A stretch of 64,000 nt of DNA, from IMG/VR virus record IMGVR_UViG_3300042465_006702, positions 1 through 64,000 of that record. One strand, 5' to 3'. The notes under the pieces were generated by a model. It searched no databases and was not told the origin of the DNA. It saw only the letters and a program-made list of their open reading frames with translations. How positions within the stretch are numbered: position 1 is the stretch's first letter; each line of letters starts with the position of its first letter. Shown piece after piece: positions 41,836-49,266 of this stretch. The DNA is from a virus. The translations under genes were made by a program, and so were the position numbers.

Positions 41836-43103
41836 TATTTATTTAACATTTTTAATTTAGGTAATTGTAATTGTTGGAACTTTGGTTGTAGTTTTGTATA
41901 AATACCATACTTGTCCAAAATACCATCAAACAATTTTGTCATTTTTTCTAAACCAAAATTTTGTTTATTCTGCTTACCCAATTGGAATGATGCCGTTTTG
42001 TATTTATCATAGTTTTTATAAACATCTTTTATACTCTGTAATGCTTTAGAAATGTTTACATTAAACCATTGTGATTCTTTTAATAAGAATTGGTCGGCTG
42101 CAGATTCATGTACATTTTTCAACTCACCCTCCAACAATACTGCTCCTTCTTTTAAGAAATCCAAATGCCCACTCCAATTAGATACAATTACGGGTTTACC
42201 TGTCAAACTGAATTCTAAAAGCGGTCTACCAAACCCTTCACCTTTTGTGAAGTTTAACATTACTTTTACTTTTGGATGTTCATACAATCCATTTAATTCG
42301 GATGGATTCATATCACCATGTATCAAATATACAGGAACTTTACCATAATCTTTAGCTAAAGCATGTCTTATTTTTGAAACAGTTGCTTCTCTATCCAAAA
42401 CGCTAAATGTTGCGGATGATGTTTTTAGTACCAAAGCTGGTTTAACTTTTTCATCTCTAAATGCCATTGCGAATGTTTTAATCATCATACCAACATTCTT
42501 TCTATCTTCACCTTCATCACCCTTCAACCAATGTCCTACAAATAGGAAAGCAAAATCTTCTTTAACTTCATCTAATACATTAATTGTTGCAACTTCATTC
42601 GTTCCGAAATCGTTCTCATTAAATCCCTCAAAAAGTATTTCTACGGGTTTTTCAATTTTATGTTGCTTTATTAATTGTCCAGTTTGTTGATTTGCTTCGT
42701 TATAAACGGTTCCAACTAAACTCTTTTTAGCATGTTCGGATGGTACTATAATTAAGTCCATTCTATTACAACCATGTATCCAATCTAATGCACATGCGGT
42801 TGTTTCAATTCCTGCGGTAATTCCAATGTTGTAATGTCCAATCTGTTGGAATTCGTTAGGAACGGTAACTTGCATATAAATGTCTGGCTTTTGTTCAATT
42901 TTTGGATTAATATTATCTACAATCCATTTATGAAATTCGTTATTATAATTAAGTGCATCCATCGGAGTATTACCCCAACGAGTACTGATAATTTTAATAT
43001 CAAACTTATCTAACTTATAAAGAGAGTGTAATAAATCTCTTGCGTGGTCACCATATCCACTTCTCGTTGCTACTGGTGCCTGAAATACTAATGTTGGTTT
43101 CAT
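41835..43103 (-). CDS. GT4-type (GT-B) glycosyltransferase
   Basis: This 422-residue protein has a first Rossmann domain (LVFQAPVATRSGYGDHARDLL) and a donor-binding second domain: VMLNFTKGEGFGRPLLEFSLTGKPVIVSNWSGHLDFL. It contains the E-x7-E-like loop and the GEGFGRPLLE region typical of GT4. It overlaps the upstream GT gene by 4 bases and probably works with it. Confidence 0.85.
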   Translation of the reverse strand: MKPTLVFQAPVATRSGYGDHARDLLHSLYKLDKFDIKIISTRWGNTPMDALNYNNEFHKWIVDNINPKIEQKPDIYMQVTVPNEFQQIGHYNIGITAGIETTACALDWIHGCNRMDLIIVPSEHAKKSLVGTVYNEANQQTGQLIKQHKIEKPVEILFEGFNENDFGTNEVATINVLDEVKEDFAFLFVGHWLKGDEGEDRKNVGMMIKTFAMAFRDEKVKPALVLKTSSATFSVLDREATVSKIRHALAKDYGKVPVYLIHGDMNPSELNGLYEHPKVKVMLNFTKGEGFGRPLLEFSLTGKPVIVSNWSGHLDFLKEGAVLLEGELKNVHESAADQFLLKESQWFNVNISKALQSIKDVYKNYDKYKTASFQLGKQNKQNFGLEKMTKLFDGILDKYGIYTKLQPKFQQLQLPKLKMLNK

Positions 43104-44473
43104 ATTGTAACTAATTGATATTTTTTAATAGGTTTCCAATTTTTAAATGCTCCTTCCATACCATCGGCTAAAGATTGGCACATATATTCTCTACTTAAAT
43201 TTCCATCTCCTAACATCCACTTTCTACCTTTTAATCCTGCTGCTTTTCTTTCTTCTCTACCCATATCATACCATTCTCTAATTAATGGTGTTACATCTAT
43301 AAAATCAACTCTATCATCAAAGATATATGGAGTAGGTACTGAACCCGTTGTTGAACGAACTGGCCAAATTGGTTTAACCCATTCACCACATTTTGTTTTT
43401 CCATATTGTTTTTTATCATGTAAAGAACCAATTTTTATATAATCATCTGCGGTTAGGTATTTACCACCTATTTCGAATCCACATTGGTCTTGCATACCAC
43501 CTGTTACATTTACAATGATTGGAGTTCCAGCCATTACTGACTCTGCTGTTGCTAATCCAAATCCTTCATTAGATGCTAAATTGATTGTAACATCTGCTAA
43601 ATTGTAAAGGTAATTTAATTCCGTTTCAGTATATCTGTTTGGTGCAAAAATAACTTTTGAATCTGGCATTAAATCCAATGCAACTTTAGGTAAATCCGTA
43701 CCATTTTCATCTACCGGTGTTGTATGCATAACCATACAAACCTTATCCCATTTATCTTTAGGCAATCCTTTACGGAACTCATCGAATGCTAACATAGCAT
43801 CAATTGGTTGTTTTCTACGAATATTACGGTTTGACCAATAAAGAACAAATTCATATTCTTTATCGCCAAATAAAGATTTTTTAAAATCTTGTGGAACTTC
43901 CACAGGTTTGTAATCTTCGGAATTGATACCATGTGGAACATAACTAACTTGCCAATCTTTTAATGTATTCCAATGTGGTTCTTTATCCCATGCGCCAACT
44001 CTTTTAACAATACCATAAGTTTGTTTTGAGATACATCCCAACCAATCACAACTTTCATAGTAATCTCTATTGTATTTTGGGTCTGGCAAATCATCCCAAA
44101 TGTGATAAAAGAATAAAGGTACTGATTGGCGGATTTCATGTGCCATTTCATATAACCAAATCCAATAACGTGGGTCAGTAAAATGAAGAATCGCATCAGG
44201 TTTTTCAATCATAAGTAGTTGTCTGATTGCATCTGGATTTCCATATCCATCAAACGGATAAATTTTTACAGATGCATCTGCAACCCCCGTTCTTTTACGA
44301 ATATCTTCATTTAAATCCATAGCCTGTCCGGCTTCCGGATGTTTAATAGCCGCACCTAATTGGACCCAATCGTATTTATCAACCGTTCCTAATACTAATT
44401 GTTTGGAAACATTTGCGATACCACTACTCATTCGTAGGTCATCGGAAAGTAACAGAATTTTCTTTTTAGCCAT
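43100..44473 (-). CDS. GT4-type (GT-B) glycosyltransferase
   Basis: This 457-residue protein starts KKILLLSDDLRMSSGIANV, typical of the first GT-B strand, and has INLASNEGFGLATAESVMAGTPIIVNVTGG with the donor-binding E-G-F-G-L-x3-E motif. A C-terminal Trp-rich region follows (MLGDGNLSREYM). It is soluble. The tandem pair with the next GT4 gene suggests sequential sugar addition. Confidence 0.85.
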   Translation of the reverse strand: MAKKKILLLSDDLRMSSGIANVSKQLVLGTVDKYDWVQLGAAIKHPEAGQAMDLNEDIRKRTGVADASVKIYPFDGYGNPDAIRQLLMIEKPDAILHFTDPRYWIWLYEMAHEIRQSVPLFFYHIWDDLPDPKYNRDYYESCDWLGCISKQTYGIVKRVGAWDKEPHWNTLKDWQVSYVPHGINSEDYKPVEVPQDFKKSLFGDKEYEFVLYWSNRNIRRKQPIDAMLAFDEFRKGLPKDKWDKVCMVMHTTPVDENGTDLPKVALDLMPDSKVIFAPNRYTETELNYLYNLADVTINLASNEGFGLATAESVMAGTPIIVNVTGGMQDQCGFEIGGKYLTADDYIKIGSLHDKKQYGKTKCGEWVKPIWPVRSTTGSVPTPYIFDDRVDFIDVTPLIREWYDMGREERKAAGLKGRKWMLGDGNLSREYMCQSLADGMEGAFKNWKPIKKYQLVTI

Positions 44474-44502
44474 AACTTAATTTAAAATATATATGTTTTT
44501 CT

Positions 44503-45372
44503 TTAATTTTTTCCATCACAATGTGTTCCATAAAATTCACACCATCCACACAATTTGGATGGTTTTTTATGGTATTGTGTTTCTAATTTATAATTTCCTG
44601 TATTATCGAATACACTTTCAACAAAAGCCTTAAAACCATTCCATGCTTTGTTTATAGATGGTTTTCCATTTGCAGGAATATGTTTACTGATTCGATGTGT
44701 TGGTATATCTTCTCTGATTGTAACTTTTCTTTTTAGGATGATAAATTCAACATCTATCATATCTTCAGAAACTCCTATCATTTCTGCATAAAACTTTTTG
44801 TAAAGAAGTATTTGTGAATTTTTAACAGGATCGGACTTTTGATACTTACTCCAACCCGATGTTGATGTTTTGAAATCTATAATACGATACTTGCCATTAA
44901 ACTTATCTCTGATAATTAAATCAATAAACCCCATAAAGTTTACACCTTCTGCAATCTTTGTATTTATTGGTTGCTCTATCGCCACCAATTCATCATGCTT
45001 TAGTGAAAAGAATTTATTGAAATTTTTTGATTTTTGAAACCAATCTAATAAAACTTGTCCATCATAAAGAAATTCAATCATTTCTTCTTTGGTACAAATT
45101 GTTTGATTACCGATTTCTCCACCTGTTTCCTTTAAAAAAGTATCTCTCATTCTTTCTTTGAGAAACTCTTTCAAATCAATCATTTTATCCGCCTGCGATT
45201 TCGATATTCTTAAACACTTATCTAAATAATGTTGTAGTGTTTCATGCATTGCTGTTCCAAAAACGGAATGTATATTAGATGTAGATTGTGATAACCCATC
45301 TATATATGCTAATTTGTATTGTTGTGGACATGTACTCCACATACTATATTGTGAAAACGATACTCTTGCCAT
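44503..45372 (-). CDS. Cas4-like PD-(D/E)XK nuclease with Fe-S cysteines
   Basis: This 289-residue protein has SQYSMWSTCPQQYKLAY (C15) at the N-terminus. The nuclease core is GFIDLIIRDKFNGKYRIIDFKTS with the D-x-K of PD-(D/E)XK and QILLYKKFYAEM. A terminal CGWCEFYGTHC supplies C275, C278 and C285. Four cysteines around the nuclease match the Cas4/AddB iron-sulfur fold. It probably resects DNA ends in replication or recombination, and would be a client of the IscU/IscA pair. A candidate promoter is immediately upstream. Confidence 0.85.
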   Translation of the reverse strand: MARVSFSQYSMWSTCPQQYKLAYIDGLSQSTSNIHSVFGTAMHETLQHYLDKCLRISKSQADKMIDLKEFLKERMRDTFLKETGGEIGNQTICTKEEMIEFLYDGQVLLDWFQKSKNFNKFFSLKHDELVAIEQPINTKIAEGVNFMGFIDLIIRDKFNGKYRIIDFKTSTSGWSKYQKSDPVKNSQILLYKKFYAEMIGVSEDMIDVEFIILKRKVTIREDIPTHRISKHIPANGKPSINKAWNGFKAFVESVFDNTGNYKLETQYHKKPSKLCGWCEFYGTHCDGKN

Positions 45373-45375
45373 AGA

Positions 45376-45396
45376 ACTAATATAACTAAATTTTTT
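45376..45396 (-). promoter_or_regulatory. Candidate phage promoter element (weak match)
   Basis: The minus strand reads AAAATTTAGTTATATTAGTT within 25 bases of the Cas4-like gene start. It has the AATTT block and TATATTAGTT but lacks CCG, so it is a weaker copy of the recurrent element. Confidence 0.35.
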
Positions 45397-45403
45397 GGAT
45401 TTA

Positions 45404-45856
45404 TCAAATTTTTAATTTCAATTTAGTTATTTGTTTTTTATCAGTTCCATATTTTTCGCAAATGTATTTAATATTCTCTCTTCCTTCTCTTGTTGAATAT
45501 AAAACCTCAATATATTCTAATGCTTCCTTTTCGGAACATTGAAAATCCGTCTTAATCAAATCAATTAGGAATTCTTCGTATTTATCTGCCGATTTTCCCT
45601 TTGTATATTTTAAAAAATATTTTCCTTTTGGAATAACACTAATATACAACTTATACATTTCTTTTGGTTGTAGTGTTTGTGTAAGTGGGAGTAAGGTAGC
45701 AATAAGTTCAACCCATTCCGGCTTCATTGATAGGAATCGATTAATCATAAAATTACTCCAAGACTTTAAATCTTCTTCTGATAATTTATCAAAATACTTT
45801 GGGTCTTGTTCGGTAGTTATTGCATTTAAATGGTCAAATAACTTTTTAGCTGCCAT
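45404..45856 (-). CDS. Clamp-loader small subunit (gp62-like)
   Basis: This 150-residue protein has LFDHLNAITTEQDPKYFDKL, SFMINRFLSMKPEWVELIA-like helices, and YKLYISVIPKGKYFLKYTK. This is the T4-like clamp-loader small subunit pattern, which loads the sliding clamp together with the AAA+ subunit. The gene for the AAA+ partner is 0.2 kb away. The match is by motif order, and the family diverges rapidly. Confidence 0.8.
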   Translation of the reverse strand: MAAKKLFDHLNAITTEQDPKYFDKLSEEDLKSWSNFMINRFLSMKPEWVELIATLLPLTQTLQPKEMYKLYISVIPKGKYFLKYTKGKSADKYEEFLIDLIKTDFQCSEKEALEYIEVLYSTREGRENIKYICEKYGTDKKQITKLKLKI

Positions 45857-46095
45857 TATTCTATAATTTTTGAATCTTTTAATTCATCTGGTAGTAAATC
45901 GTGTAAAGGTTTACCACATTGGGTACATAGATACATTTCTATTGGTAATATACTATCTTTTGCTCCACCAGTAACTAATCTAGAAACTTTTCTAAATCTG
46001 TAACCTGGCATAAAAGTATTATTTCCACATTCACATAACATTTCTCTTGCATCGGTTAATTTAAAACCCATTGGCATTTGTGGTTGTTGTTCCAT
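45856..46095 (-). CDS. Small zinc-ribbon protein
   Basis: This 79-residue protein has C21-x-C23 and C57-x2-C60 metal ligands with a Pro/Gly-rich opening. The position between the two clamp-loader subunit genes suggests a replication or transcription accessory role. No named family was recognised. Confidence 0.62.
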   Translation of the reverse strand: MEQQPQMPMGFKLTDAREMLCECGNNTFMPGYRFRKVSRLVTGGAKDSILPIEMYLCTQCGKPLHDLLPDELKDSKIIE

Positions 46096-47042
46096 TATTT
46101 TATAATATTTAAAATTTGTATAATTGTGCTCATAAACACTATCTCTTTATCTACTACCAACGCATCTTTGGATAACCCATCTGCGATAGTAAGTATAACA
46201 TTTGCTGTATTCCCAGCTGCATAATCATCCACTTTATCGTATAACATTGAATACATTTCTGAATAATCATTTAAATGGTTATCAGCCACTGCTTGTCTAA
46301 TTGATAGAAATAAATTTCTTTTATCATTTGATGATTTTAATAAATCAATCAATTTTGTTTGAAAATTACTTTCAACCATAACTTTATGGTCTACTTTCAA
46401 TTCACCCTTTGCGGATTGTAATTGACAAGTATTAAGTATTCTTCTAATATCTGGATAATAAGAATTTATAATATCCGCCATATTTTTTGGTTCATACTTA
46501 ATCTTTTCAGCATCTAATATCTTTGCTACCTGAACTGCTACATCCTTTTTAGTAGGAGGTGTGATTGCGAAAGATTGACATCTACTTTGGATAGGGTCAA
46601 TGATTTTCTCAATGTAATTACAGGTTAAGATAAATCTACAATGCTTACTGAATGTTTCCATTAAGTTTCTCAAAATCGCTTGTGCTCCCGGTGTCATATA
46701 ATCAAACTCATCTAATATGATTACTTTGAAACCTGCAAATCCAACCGATGATGCAAAGTTCTTAACTTTTGTTCTTACGGTGTCCACATTGTTTTCATCC
46801 GATGCGTTGATAATCATATAATCACATTTGATTGTGTTTACGATTAACTTTGCAAGTGTGGTCTTACCAGTACCTGCTTTTCCGTATAACAACAAATGTG
46901 GTATATCGTTTGCATCTAAATATTGCTGTATTGTTTCTTTGATGGTTTCATTACCAACATAGTCAGCAAGAGTTTGTGGGCGGTATTTCTCCACCCACAA
47001 ACTATGTTCTCTTTTGTTTATATCGTTTGCGAAAAAACTCAT
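46095..47042 (-). CDS. Clamp-loader AAA+ subunit (gp44-like)
   Basis: This 315-residue protein has Walker A GKAGTGKT at 54-61, Walker B IILDEFD (DEFD at 111-114) and sensor SRC at 153-155. These are the RFC/gp44 hallmarks. It opens the sliding clamp using ATP and pairs with the gp62-like gene. It touches the zinc-ribbon gene by one base and is two bases from the dUTPase gene. Confidence 0.92.
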   Translation of the reverse strand: MSFFANDINKREHSLWVEKYRPQTLADYVGNETIKETIQQYLDANDIPHLLLYGKAGTGKTTLAKLIVNTIKCDYMIINASDENNVDTVRTKVKNFASSVGFAGFKVIILDEFDYMTPGAQAILRNLMETFSKHCRFILTCNYIEKIIDPIQSRCQSFAITPPTKKDVAVQVAKILDAEKIKYEPKNMADIINSYYPDIRRILNTCQLQSAKGELKVDHKVMVESNFQTKLIDLLKSSNDKRNLFLSIRQAVADNHLNDYSEMYSMLYDKVDDYAAGNTANVILTIADGLSKDALVVDKEIVFMSTIIQILNIIK

Positions 47043-47043
47043 A

Positions 47044-47460
47044 TTATTTTCCAGTTGAACCGAATCCGCCTTCGCCTCTTTCGGTGTTAGATAATTCTTC
47101 TACTTCTTCAAATTGAATTTGGGGATAAGGTAAAATCATAATTTGCGCACCTCTATCACCGACTTCATATATATGCTGTCCTATTTTTTTAAAGGTTGCC
47201 TGCAATTCACCTCTATAACCACTATCAATTACTCCTACCGCATTTGTTAAAAACAAATCGTATTTTCGGATTGATGAACGAGGAAATACTAATCCCACAT
47301 ATCCTTCAGGTATTTCTAAAGAAATTCCAAATCCATATGAAATATCCTCTTTGTTTTCGTTGATAATAGATGTAATTACCAAATCCATACCGGCATCTCC
47401 CGGCTTTGAATAATTAGGAATTACTGCTTTCGGATGTAACTTTTTGATTTTTATTTTCAT
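47044..47460 (-). CDS. dut: dUTPase
   Basis: This 138-residue protein has all five dUTPase motifs in order: DAGMDL, PRSS, GVIDSGYRGE, DRGAQ and RGEGGFGSTG. It hydrolyses dUTP to dUMP and keeps uracil out of phage DNA. The length matches trimeric dUTPases. It overlaps the upstream hypothetical gene by 47 bases, so expression is linked to the clamp transcript. Confidence 0.96.
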   Translation of the reverse strand: MKIKIKKLHPKAVIPNYSKPGDAGMDLVITSIINENKEDISYGFGISLEIPEGYVGLVFPRSSIRKYDLFLTNAVGVIDSGYRGELQATFKKIGQHIYEVGDRGAQIMILPYPQIQFEEVEELSNTERGEGGFGSTGK

Positions 47461-47758
47461 CTTGTTGCTCTTTTCTTAACTTTTTAGTTTCTTCTGTAAT
47501 TGGTCTTGGGAAAATTCTAAATTCCATACCATTTTGTCTAAATGTTAAAACCTCACCTTCTACGGCTTGTAATTGTAAAGTCAATGGTGAGCTTGGTGAA
47601 CCTTCCGGTTGCCATCCAAAAACCAAAGGTTCATTGTTGAAAAATTGAAAACACCATTCTGCATCCGTAATTGGTTGTGCTTCTGGAATATTTACTTCTT
47701 CTTGTGGGGATAATTCATAACCAACTTCTGTTGGGAATAATTCTAATTGTTCTGTCAT
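47414..47758 (-). CDS. Hypothetical protein, 114 residues
   Basis: An acidic N-terminus (MTEQLELFPTEV), a central beta-rich FGWQPEGSPSSPLTLQLQAV and a charged tail are seen. No family is recognised. It lies between the clamp and dUTPase genes and overlaps dUTPase by 47 bases, so it is in the replication operon. Confidence 0.55.
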   Translation of the reverse strand: MTEQLELFPTEVGYELSPQEEVNIPEAQPITDAEWCFQFFNNEPLVFGWQPEGSPSSPLTLQLQAVEGEVLTFRQNGMEFRIFPRPITEETKKLRKEQQDENKNQKVTSESSNS

Positions 47759-47763
47759 TTTTA

Positions 47764-48477
47764 TTAATTTGAAATTTCTACTAAATAATATTTACATACA
47801 AAATCATCAATTTGGAATTCAACATTTGATAAACCATCCGTTGAAACTTTCAATTTTGCTGATGTTGCTTCTTTGTTTGCTGTTAAGATTTCTTTTAAAT
47901 ACTTTGCTGAAAAAGAAATTGGTTTAATCTCTTCACTAAATCCTTTGCTTGCCGTAAATGTAACTCTGTTTGTGGAGATAGATGAATAACCAATTGCCAT
48001 TTTCAAATCACCACCTTCGGTAAAGATTGTGAAAGTGTCTACATCACTCAACGCACCTTTTGCTTTGATGAAACGGTCTACCATTTGAGATGTCATATCA
48101 ATTGTAATTCCGAAATCAGGCAATGCTTTTAAATCTGGAACCGGTGGGATAACACCCAAGTCAGCCAATTGATAAGAAGTTTCCGTATCATCTGAACTTA
48201 ATTTTAGTGTAACCGCTTTATCGCCGGCTTTATCAACTTTTAATGCGATATCACTATCCAATACACCAATCATATTTTTCAATAATGATGTTGTGTAAAT
48301 ACCAACATTAAACGGAGTTGATGTAAATGCATTAAATTCAACTTCACCTAATAAGGTTTTATCATCAGAAATAAATCTAACTGATAATTTTGTACCTTCT
48401 GCGTTCCATGCTACGGACTCAATAAGTCCACCTAATGAATACTTTTGAATAAATTTTAATAAATTGTTTTTGTTCAT
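47764..48477 (-). CDS. DNA sliding clamp (gp45-like)
   Basis: This 237-residue protein shows the processivity-fold pattern of two beta/alpha repeats: LIESVAWNAEGTKLSVRFIS, TSLLKNMIGVL, and again VDRFIKAKGAL, FTIFTEGGDLKM, EILTANK. It holds the polymerase on DNA as a ring. Its clamp-loader genes lie immediately downstream. A strong copy of the recurrent promoter element lies 20 bases upstream. Confidence 0.85.
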   Translation of the reverse strand: MNKNNLLKFIQKYSLGGLIESVAWNAEGTKLSVRFISDDKTLLGEVEFNAFTSTPFNVGIYTTSLLKNMIGVLDSDIALKVDKAGDKAVTLKLSSDDTETSYQLADLGVIPPVPDLKALPDFGITIDMTSQMVDRFIKAKGALSDVDTFTIFTEGGDLKMAIGYSSISTNRVTFTASKGFSEEIKPISFSAKYLKEILTANKEATSAKLKVSTDGLSNVEFQIDDFVCKYYLVEISN

Positions 48478-48496
48478 ACTTTGTGTTTTATGTTTT

Positions 48497-48518
48497 AACT
48501 AATATACGGAAAATTTTT
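48497..48518 (-). promoter_or_regulatory. Candidate phage promoter element (best match)
   Basis: The minus strand reads AAATTTTCCGTATATTAGTT about 20 bases upstream of the sliding-clamp gene. It has the complete AATTTTCCGTATATTA pattern, and the gap here separates it from the SGNH stop. Confidence 0.55.
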
Positions 48519-49264
48519 TAAATTTCAAATTTTTCTTTTATGTGATTATATAAATTATTTACATATAATTCATTTTCTTTTGGACTTGCGTGTATTTGTG
48601 AATCAGGAAAATTTGGATAATCTCCATCGAATCTATTTTCATCGGTGTAATCTGTTCCTACAAATGTACCATTCCAAATAAATGGTATTTCTTTTGATTT
48701 TAAATAATATGTTATCAATTGATGATTTTTATACCAATTTATAAAATCTTCTTTATGGTTCAGTGCTTCTACTATATTTGCCCACTTTTTTCTACCTATC
48801 ATTTCTTCATCAAAATGTCCCCAAGGAATCGGATGATATGGTTCTATTCCTCCCGATTCCGTATAGTATTCTCTTCTTTGTGGATATGTATACATTACCA
48901 AAACCAAAGATGGTTTTAAATAATCGGTCCATGTTAATACTGCTCTTGATATATAATCATTACTTCTACCACTTATTCCCAAATTAAGGTCAACTCCATT
49001 TGGTATTTTACGAGAAATTAAATGAGGCCAAGTTTCGTGATTATGAACATTTATACCTTCGGTGTGCGAACAACCTACTGACATTACTCTTATTCCTTTC
49101 TTTTTTGGTGAATCGCCTCTAAATCCTAATTCATTAAATCTATAATAACACCCATCCGAATCGGAACCATTTCCTAAATTTTCTTTATTTTTTCTTTCTT
49201 TTATTGACCATTTATAACTGGCAATATCAAATTCGTCAGGTGTCCAAAATTTTAATACTTCCAT
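48518..49264 (-). CDS. SGNH-like hydrolase inside the replication block
   Basis: The start is set at the ATG at 49264 (MEVLKFWTPDEFD), which avoids a 55-base overlap with the polymerase; the product is 248 residues. RFNELGFRGD precedes VMSVGCSHTEG (GCSH at 64-67) as block I. The end reads DSQIHASPKEN, where H may pair with a Gln or the nearby Asp. The location between polymerase and clamp genes is striking for a hydrolase and implies cargo insertion. Activity uncertain. Confidence 0.65.
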   Translation of the reverse strand: MEVLKFWTPDEFDIASYKWSIKERKNKENLGNGSDSDGCYYRFNELGFRGDSPKKKGIRVMSVGCSHTEGINVHNHETWPHLISRKIPNGVDLNLGISGRSNDYISRAVLTWTDYLKPSLVLVMYTYPQRREYYTESGGIEPYHPIPWGHFDEEMIGRKKWANIVEALNHKEDFINWYKNHQLITYYLKSKEIPFIWNGTFVGTDYTDENRFDGDYPNFPDSQIHASPKENELYVNNLYNHIKEKFEI

Positions 49265-49266
49265 AA

